Shown one piece after another: positions 57,471-64,000 of a stretch of 64,000 bases of DNA (position 1 is the stretch's first letter; each line of letters starts with the position of its first letter). The notes under the pieces are model-generated. The model ran no database searches, was not told the origin of the DNA, and saw only the letters and a program-made list of their open reading frames with translations. The stretch comes from Trematomus loennbergii (taxonomy: Eukaryota > Chordata > Actinopteri > Perciformes > Nototheniidae), in contig JAAOOA010000006.1 of NCBI GenBank assembly GCA_012861695.1, positions 10,315,379-10,379,378 on the forward strand, in the 5' to 3' direction. The position numbers and the translations under genes were made by a program.

Positions 57471-60014
57471 AATGTAAAATAGTTCAACTTAAATCAGCCC
57501 ATCTTGAATTTGCAGTTGCCCTCTCTCAGCGGTAACATTAGCTTACTGCTGAGGATGTGTCATAATTATAGAGAAGCTGAGAGATTGTGATTAAGGACTT
57601 TTACTCCCTAGACAACGACCTAGAAGTGTAATGAATCATTATTGTGAGAGTGTGATTTATAATCAGTGTTTTCATCAGGAATACCTCACGCTAATGCAGC
57701 GTGTTGCCATAAGAATATTATTGTATGCTGTGTTTTATGACTCAGCATCATAACAGGCACATTTATGTGGAAAAATCGAATGGGCTCAACTAAATATTGG
57801 CGGGAAGATGGCTGCAGACTTCAGCTCTCAGCTTGATGACCTTTGAGCACAGGAAGGTGGAGGAGAGAGAGAGAGAGCAGAGTGGATAAGAGGCAACAAG
57901 AAGAGCAAGGGGAGCAGCAGAAGAGAGCATATTAACAAACTGCACTTCACACATTTCTCACCCCATCCAGCAGGCATCTGAAGAGCACCTCAAAGGCCCT
58001 TACCTGAAATACATGTCAGCTGATCACGCACACGTACACACACAAACCAACATACTCTCCCACGCTCTCTTTCCCCTTGCATCCTCTGTCATTGACTCTT
58101 TGACCAAGGATTCTTTTAATGGTTCATCTGTCGGCTCTTTTAATAGAGTAAATAAACTAGTACGCTTTACGGCTTTGCATCCTGAATGCACATATATCTT
58201 TTGTTTTTATCCGTCTTTACGTTGCCCTCCAAGCCAGTATTTTTTGTTTTTTTTGTCCAATTCCCCGAGCCAGTGGTTTGTGACTGTTTCCACTGGAAAC
58301 AAAACTAGCACCAGAAAAGTTATTATATGTTTTGTACAACCTTTGTGTACATATCTTAGTGTGCCTTGTTTACCTTCTGTTATTTTTTCAAATGATAAAA
58401 AGAAGTGATCAGAAAACATTAATCTGTTATCCTTGTATTTATAACAGACATTTTATTTTTCAACTTGACATTATATGTTATTGAGTACTAGATGGATAGG
58501 TTTCCTGTTGGTAAACAACTTCCGTGACACACCTTCTCAAGTATTTGTGATAGCTAGAACTAACAGTTTATGTATTACTATTGTAATACTGGCTTGTCAG
58601 GATAGAAAAAATTGACCTGTAACCTATGCAATATATACTTAATAAACACCTTCATAGAGAAACCGACATTTGAATATGAACAAATAAGCAACAGCTTTCA
58701 AATACATTGTGTGGAACTAATAGTATAGCATATCCTTCAAAACTGTAATGGTGAAAAGGTATAAAGTTGTATAACGTTAGATATTAGTATAGAACATGAT
58801 ATATTATATTCAGCAACATCCCATTACTGCAGCATTAAATACTCTTTACTTATTGCTATGTCGGCTCCTTGAAATCTAAGAACATTTCAGACATGGCATG
58901 CAAGGCATATTGCCCATTCATTGCTCTATCTGGGAATTATATTAGTGAATAGTTTTATCACAAATGATAGGACGGAATGAGTCATTTAGTGAGTTTAAAC
59001 TCTGTCTATAGAATGGACCGCAGATATGAAGTGGATTCTAGTACAGACGTCAGAAATGCCAGATATAACATACACCAACGAGAAAATGAATCAGCTTTTA
59101 CACATTCCCTAAAAAGTTGACTTTTAGAGATGAAAGGTTTGCTGAAGACACTTGATGATGTGGAAATTATATTATGCAATATAAGCTTGTGTTTAAACAT
59201 TGAAAGGTCTTTTAAGTGCAAATATAGGATTAAGTCAGCTTGAGGATTTTTGACATCAGCCCAGCAGTATTGCTAGATATTTGGCAGCTTTTATTTTCTA
59301 TTACAATCTCATGTTGTTTGCATGAGCTGGATTTGTTTCGGCATATGAACCTTTGTATTTGATGCCAATGAAAGCCATTTGAACATGAGTGAGAGAGAAA
59401 GGGATGAGAGAGCGTGCCTGGGAAAGTGTGCTTTTAGAGCGTGTTTCTGTGGTGATTTTTGGACAGAACATCAAAACACAGCAGAGCAACAAGACAGCTT
59501 GTTCTGTTTGCATCATATCTCACACACACACGCATACACAGCATCAATACATTCACAACCCCTCAGAATACACATGCACAATCACACAAATGCAGCAAAT
59601 CATTCATCCATCTTTTATTCTATGATGCACCACACATCCGCACCCCTTTGTAAATTGCAGCTAATGTGTACGAGAGAAAAAACGGGGTGAGCAAAGCGAC
59701 AATACAAAAGTAAAGGAGTGTGTGGGAGCAGAGGCAGATGAGGAAGACAGAAAGAGAGGCATGTGAGACAGGTACAAGAACAGATGGAAAGAAAGAAACA
59801 GAGACATTATGAGGTCAGACATTGGTCTTTCTCCAGGATATTCTCTTTTTTTTCATTTTGTCTTATTGTAGTCCCTTTATAGCATTCACCTCATTTCCAT
59901 TTTATTTATTCTATCCTTCCATTCCCTTTATACTTAGTTTTTTTTCTAACCATCATTATTCATCCACAGAGTTCCATTAAGACAGAGCTGGTCTAAACTG
60001 GTTTCTGTCATGTT

Positions 60015-60080
60015 GTCTGGTCTCATTTACATTTACATTAGGTTTTAGGCATACAGCAGATGCTCTCAGCCAGCAAAGTC
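60015..60080 (-). repeat. Possible SINE tail relic
   Basis: The sequence tttacatttacattaggttt then taggcatacagcagatgctct resembles, on the minus strand, the end of fish V-SINEs (agcgtctgctaaatg then atgtaa repeats), as seen intact at 63190-63240. No tRNA head is recognisable. Confidence 0.4.
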
Positions 60081-60919
60081 TAAAACCAATGGAAGATCCC
60101 AAATATGAGCTGGACGACAATTGCAATGTGTTTTGCATTTTTGCTCTATTCTTTTTTTAGGAACAAACCAGATCATGCAGATGGATGAGAAAAGCAGGAG
60201 GGAATGAGATGAATGTGAGAACTGAAGGCAGTGTTCTTCATTAGATCGCCGCACGTGTTGGTTTTCATTTCAACAACACTATTTTTTGCCATTTAATTTA
60301 AAAGTTTAATCTAAAACCCATTTTTTCCACAATTCCTCCCTGGAGGTTTTCATTTTTTTTAATAAAGCAAGCAAAAAGGAAAGGTACCATCATCTCGAAA
60401 CTACTGATGGTATGACAAGTTTTTACACTTAAAACCTCAAGGTCCTTGGAAATGTTATACGTTTAAGACTATGGAAAAAGTTGCAAGATATATTATACAT
60501 TTACATACTGTAATGTAAATATTATTTCCAATGTATTTTAATATCATGTCAGTTTAGGTTTAATATTGATACGCGTGTCTACCTTAATGTATACACTTTT
60601 AATGATAAATATAGCTGTCAAAATAAACAAAGTGAGGTAAAAAGGTAATATATTTTTGTAAGCATACAGTAGTATACTGAGTATTGAAAATGACTGTGCA
60701 TGAGTACAAATGTTGAATTACTTTACACTCCAAATGTTTATGCTCTCTATTCACATAGAACAAAGTGTCAAATATCTCAGTGACCTCTTGCAGATGAATT
60801 TAGATCTCGGTTTGCTAAGCAGGAAGCACTTAGTAAACAGATATCAAGGTTGTTCTGCTGTGAGTATCTTCTGCCTTTCTTTGCACAAAATCCTGCATAC
60901 CTTTACCTTTATTCAAAAT

Positions 60920-61303
60920 GTTGCTATTTTTACTCCACTACATTTAACTAACTATCTCAACGATTCAGATTAATCCAACAAACTAACATTAACAAACACA
61001 TAATCATGCTTCCTGACATCTTTTATTAGCTGCAACATTAAAAGCAACACATTATTGCATCTATAATTATAATTCAACAATAGGCCATATTATGCTGAAA
61101 TGAGCCATAATGAGTTGGCTATCTTTACATTTTGTAGGCTACTTCAGTTCTTTGAGTACGTTATGATGGTAATACTTTTTGACTTTTTTTTGTAAAATGT
61201 TACACAAAGTACGATATTTGTACAGAGTATTACAAAAAAAACAACCTGGTACAGTATAACAACTTTTGCTTGAGTAAAACATCTTCGTCTCCCACCGACC
61301 TAT
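60920..61303. repeat. Degenerate hAT-derived repeat
   Basis: It begins tttactccactacatttaac, contains agctgcaacattaaaagcaa and tttgagtacgttatgatggt, and ends ttgcttgagtaaaacatctt followed by cgtctccc. This is a decayed relative of the ACTTGAGTA-rich hAT at 20699-22209, recognised by phrase order only. Boundaries are approximate. Confidence 0.45.
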
Positions 61304-62838
61304 GAAGTTAAAACGTTGTTTTTTTAAAGAGTTATGATATTTACCGACTGCCTTTAAATGCATCTTGACTTGAGGCTTGTCAGCAGGCTTTGGCTACTGG
61401 CAGCAACGCACTTTTACGGAGAAAAACAACAAAAATAGGCGATAAAGAATGACTGAAATATAGGCTAAAGAAACACTATATAAATGTAAGTTGGTTTATT
61501 TTTATGAGAGGAAGCCGAGTTTTCTCTATTCATCGATTTAATATGTGTCTTCAACAGTTAGCTAATGTCGAGCTACGTACGTACTGTAATGTTAGCTAAA
61601 TGTGACATGCTAGGTTTGCAGTACATAGTAGGCCTACATTGGTTTAGTGAATAGAATATTTTTTTATTAATATTTTTATTCATTTCGTAAATGTAAAAAC
61701 TCATAAAATGTATAGTTTAGCTATAGTGTATCTTAATTTAGCCTTGTAGTTATAATGGAAGACTTCATTCACTGTTTGTCTGAAATAATCTATGGTTGTT
61801 GACACTTCTTTTTATGAATATTATCCAATTTATAATTGGCCTACAAGAAAAACCCAGAATCCCCCGCTTAGACAAAGTTTGACTTGTCATTGCAGGTAAA
61901 GCACAGCTGTAATTGAGAGCACTGCAAGTAGGCTTAACATGCCTGCTGTCAAATTAAAACATACTGTATATGTTGTCATATCAATACCTTTACTACGATA
62001 CCTTTTAAATACATTCCAATAAATATTTCAAATACAGATGGCAAAAACGTCACAACGTCCCACTGCATCTGGACGCATTTTGCAGTATGCAAGACAGCAC
62101 ACTTATCTAGCTATTTTAACCGACAATCCTTTGTGCATTAGTTGAGGAAATGCTATACCCAAATAGTATGCATAATACATGCAACAATACATACTTTGTA
62201 AGAGCTAAAGTATATACTAAAAAAAGACATCCCTCGTGGCACTTTTCTTCTCTTGTTCTTCCTTTTGACCAGCAAGGCGGTTGAGATTTGTTTATTTAGT
62301 TTTGGAGTGTTCCCTTGAGATATGTATTACAACAGGATTTTCATTATGGGGGTTTTCATGATGCTCTTTGATGAAACACTTTTTAAATCCTTAAATCGTC
62401 AGGTGGAAAAACAAAGGTGAAGGCCTTGTTTTTATATTGAGGCCTGTGTTTTTTCAAACATGATCCTGAGTCAACTGAGCAATGATCTATTTAAAATTCA
62501 AAGGCTGCCTGCCTAATTTTGTGAATTTTCAAAACAGATGGGGACATTTCTCACAGTTGGAGCTGCTTAAATCCTTGACAGTCATCACATGTTGAAAAAT
62601 GTAAAAAAGATTTGGATGCTTGTGGTCACAATAACAAAGATGACTTTAATCCCATCTCACTTTCAGCTTACTGTAGAAAGTGATATGAGAACTGGTTTAA
62701 TGTTTTACCTGTCACCATTCATTTATGCCGTACATGTTTCAAACTGTATAAGATGTCCCTAAAGGGTGTGAAAATATCCTCTTCAAATGCACATTGCAAA
62801 TGCATACTGCTAACCATATATTTGCCTTTTTCTTTCAG

Positions 62839-62918
62839 TAAATCAAAGCGGTCTTGCTGGGGATGTTTGTCCAGATCCTGGAGTTCCAGAAATGGCAAGA
62901 GGATGGATCAACCTTCCA
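62839..62918 (+). CDS. csmd1: CSMD1 exon: start of second sushi domain, frame disturbed
   Basis: Acceptor ttctttcag and donor gtaagttc bracket 80 bp. After the phase 1 junction (T|TA) it reads LNQSGLAGDVCPDPGVPE and then loses the family motif (raw frame EMARGWINLP). In all CSMD proteins I recall, CPDPG.PE is followed by NG.R.GSDF. The bases here would give that motif (NGKRMGS) if one A at gaaat (about 62889-62893) and one G at atgga (about 62903-62907) were missing. Two single-base losses in short homopolymers suggest assembly error, but decay of a duplicate gene is also possible. The rest of the sushi domain is outside the window. Confidence 0.75.
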
Positions 62919-64000
62919 GTAAGTTCCCTCTATTCTAGACTTAACTGCTGTCAGTCAATCCTTGTCAAATCAAATGTATTAAACAACAAGTGCCTTAGAT
63001 ATTTTTGATCCTGTGACCAGCCTGTGGATCAATAATATATGCATATAGCAGGCGTGTGGTGCAGTGCGTTGAGCGTTGGTGTTCGGATCAGGGGTCACAG
63101 GTTCAAACCCCGCTGCAGTTGTGTCCCTGGGCAAGACACTTCACCCCAAATTGCTCCTGTGGGGATTGCCCACAGTATTGAGTATGTAAGTCACTTTGGA
63201 TAAAAGCGTCTAATAAGTGACATGTAATGTAATGTAATATAGATTCCAGACTGCAGAAATGTTCTCACCCAAAAGTATTTTCCGGCAATGGACTTACATC
63301 TGCAAACCTGGCACATACATTGTTTGGATGACATGGGATATAGGGGATGCTAACTCAATTTATGTGCATGTGGATGTTGTTCTTTTTACCAGTCAGAACA
63401 GCTTAGTTGTTGCCAGCACAATTGAGTGATAATCAAAAGGATAAGGAGAGAACCTCGTGGGCTGGTATTTTTTGACTGATTAACTGTTACCTAAGAAAAT
63501 CAAATATTGCTGCAGGCTAAACAGAAATATATTTAGAAAAAACACATTATGTTTGTTGGCACAACACAGTTTACAGAGCTGTTCCCCTTCCCTGGCTTTA
63601 CAAAATATGTGTATGTGCAATGGAGGAAAAAAGCTCGGTAAGCTTAGTTTAGATCTGATCATGTCACCTCATGTTTTAAAATAAGAATGTTTCTGTATGT
63701 CTAGATGATTTGGAGGTTGCAGACATTGTGGCTTAAGGGCCCAGTTCAGATTAGAAGTTATTTCTTCATAAACCACAGTTTGTATTTGTCTCTTCACTCA
63801 TGGGCATTCTTTAACTCCCAGACGGAGTGAGTACAACTCTGTCCCAGTTCTGCTCCCAGAATTGGTCCAATTCCTCCGCCGTTTTCCATGAGTCTGAAGT
63901 GTTTTCTGGTTTATACCTCATCATAACTAATGTATGTCTGTTGCGGACCTTTTGTTATAGATCCGGCTTTTTAGATGTGAACAACCCTATGTAACTAAAA
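62919..64000 (+). other. CSMD1 intron, start, continuing past the window
   Basis: It begins gtaagttc. It holds the SINE at 63048-63240 and otherwise unrecognised AT-rich sequence. Confidence 0.7.
63048..63240 (+). repeat. tRNA-derived SINE, V-SINE type
   Basis: The head has a pol III A box (gtggtgcagtgcg) and B box (ggttcaaaccc near 63110). The middle reads ctgggcaagacacttcaccc, and the end has ctttggataaaagcgtct then aataagtgac and an atgta repeat tail. This order of parts is that of vertebrate V-SINE-type elements common in fish. It is close to full length and well preserved. No clear target duplication was found. Confidence 0.8.

Noticed and set aside
63048..63130. tRNA gene
   Set aside because: A and B boxes are present but the sequence does not fold as a complete tRNA by eye and continues into a SINE body and tail.

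Overview
This window looks like intronic DNA from a ray-finned fish (teleost). The evidence is a CSMD-family gene with vertebrate exon structure, a dense set of DNA transposons typical of fish (Tc1/mariner, several hAT families, PIF/Harbinger-like elements and small TIR elements), a tRNA-derived SINE with the tail seen in fish V-SINEs, and very many long CA/GT tracts. The species cannot be named from the sequence alone.

The only host gene I can establish is on the + strand. Five short exons at about 39.6, 40.9, 52.6, 53.6 and 62.9 kb join in compatible splice phases and encode, in order, a sushi (CCP) domain, a CUB domain split over two exons, a basic linker and the start of a second sushi domain. 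The order and the conserved residues match the N-terminal part of CSMD1 (first sushi, second CUB, linker, second sushi) better than CSMD2 or CSMD3. The remaining sequence appears to be introns: at least 39.6 kb upstream of the first visible exon, then introns of about 1.1, 11.5, 0.85 and 9.2 kb. The last exon appears to lack two bases, each in a homopolymer run, which breaks the frame inside a conserved motif. This is either assembly error or true gene decay.

Layout: 1-939 is a hAT element with a BED-finger ORF, beginning exactly at its terminus. 3069-4676 is a full-length Tc1-like transposon with an uninterrupted 334-residue DD34E transposase. 11590-12162 is a Harbinger-like element carrying a broken MADF-domain exon. 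15358-18789 is a nested cluster: a small TIR repeat interrupted by a TTTCACACCGGCGC element and by a Charlie-like hAT (perfect 8-bp target duplication, hATC remnant), which itself contains a second copy of the MADF element. 20699-22209 is another hAT with a Harbinger-like element nested inside. 30957-31350 and 36203-36412 are small TIR elements, 44746-45668 is a short hAT with a perfect 8-bp duplication, and 63048-63240 is a SINE. Between these lie at least a dozen CA/GT tracts, a roughly 0.7-kb GATA block (56.8-57.5 kb) and a CTCCT tract (51.4 kb).

One unexplained coding-like stretch lies on the minus strand at 30133-30368. It has a plausible splice acceptor and a stop codon, but I do not recognise the protein. 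I found no tRNA, rRNA, CRISPR or prokaryote-type operon. All family assignments are by eye, and no database search was run.
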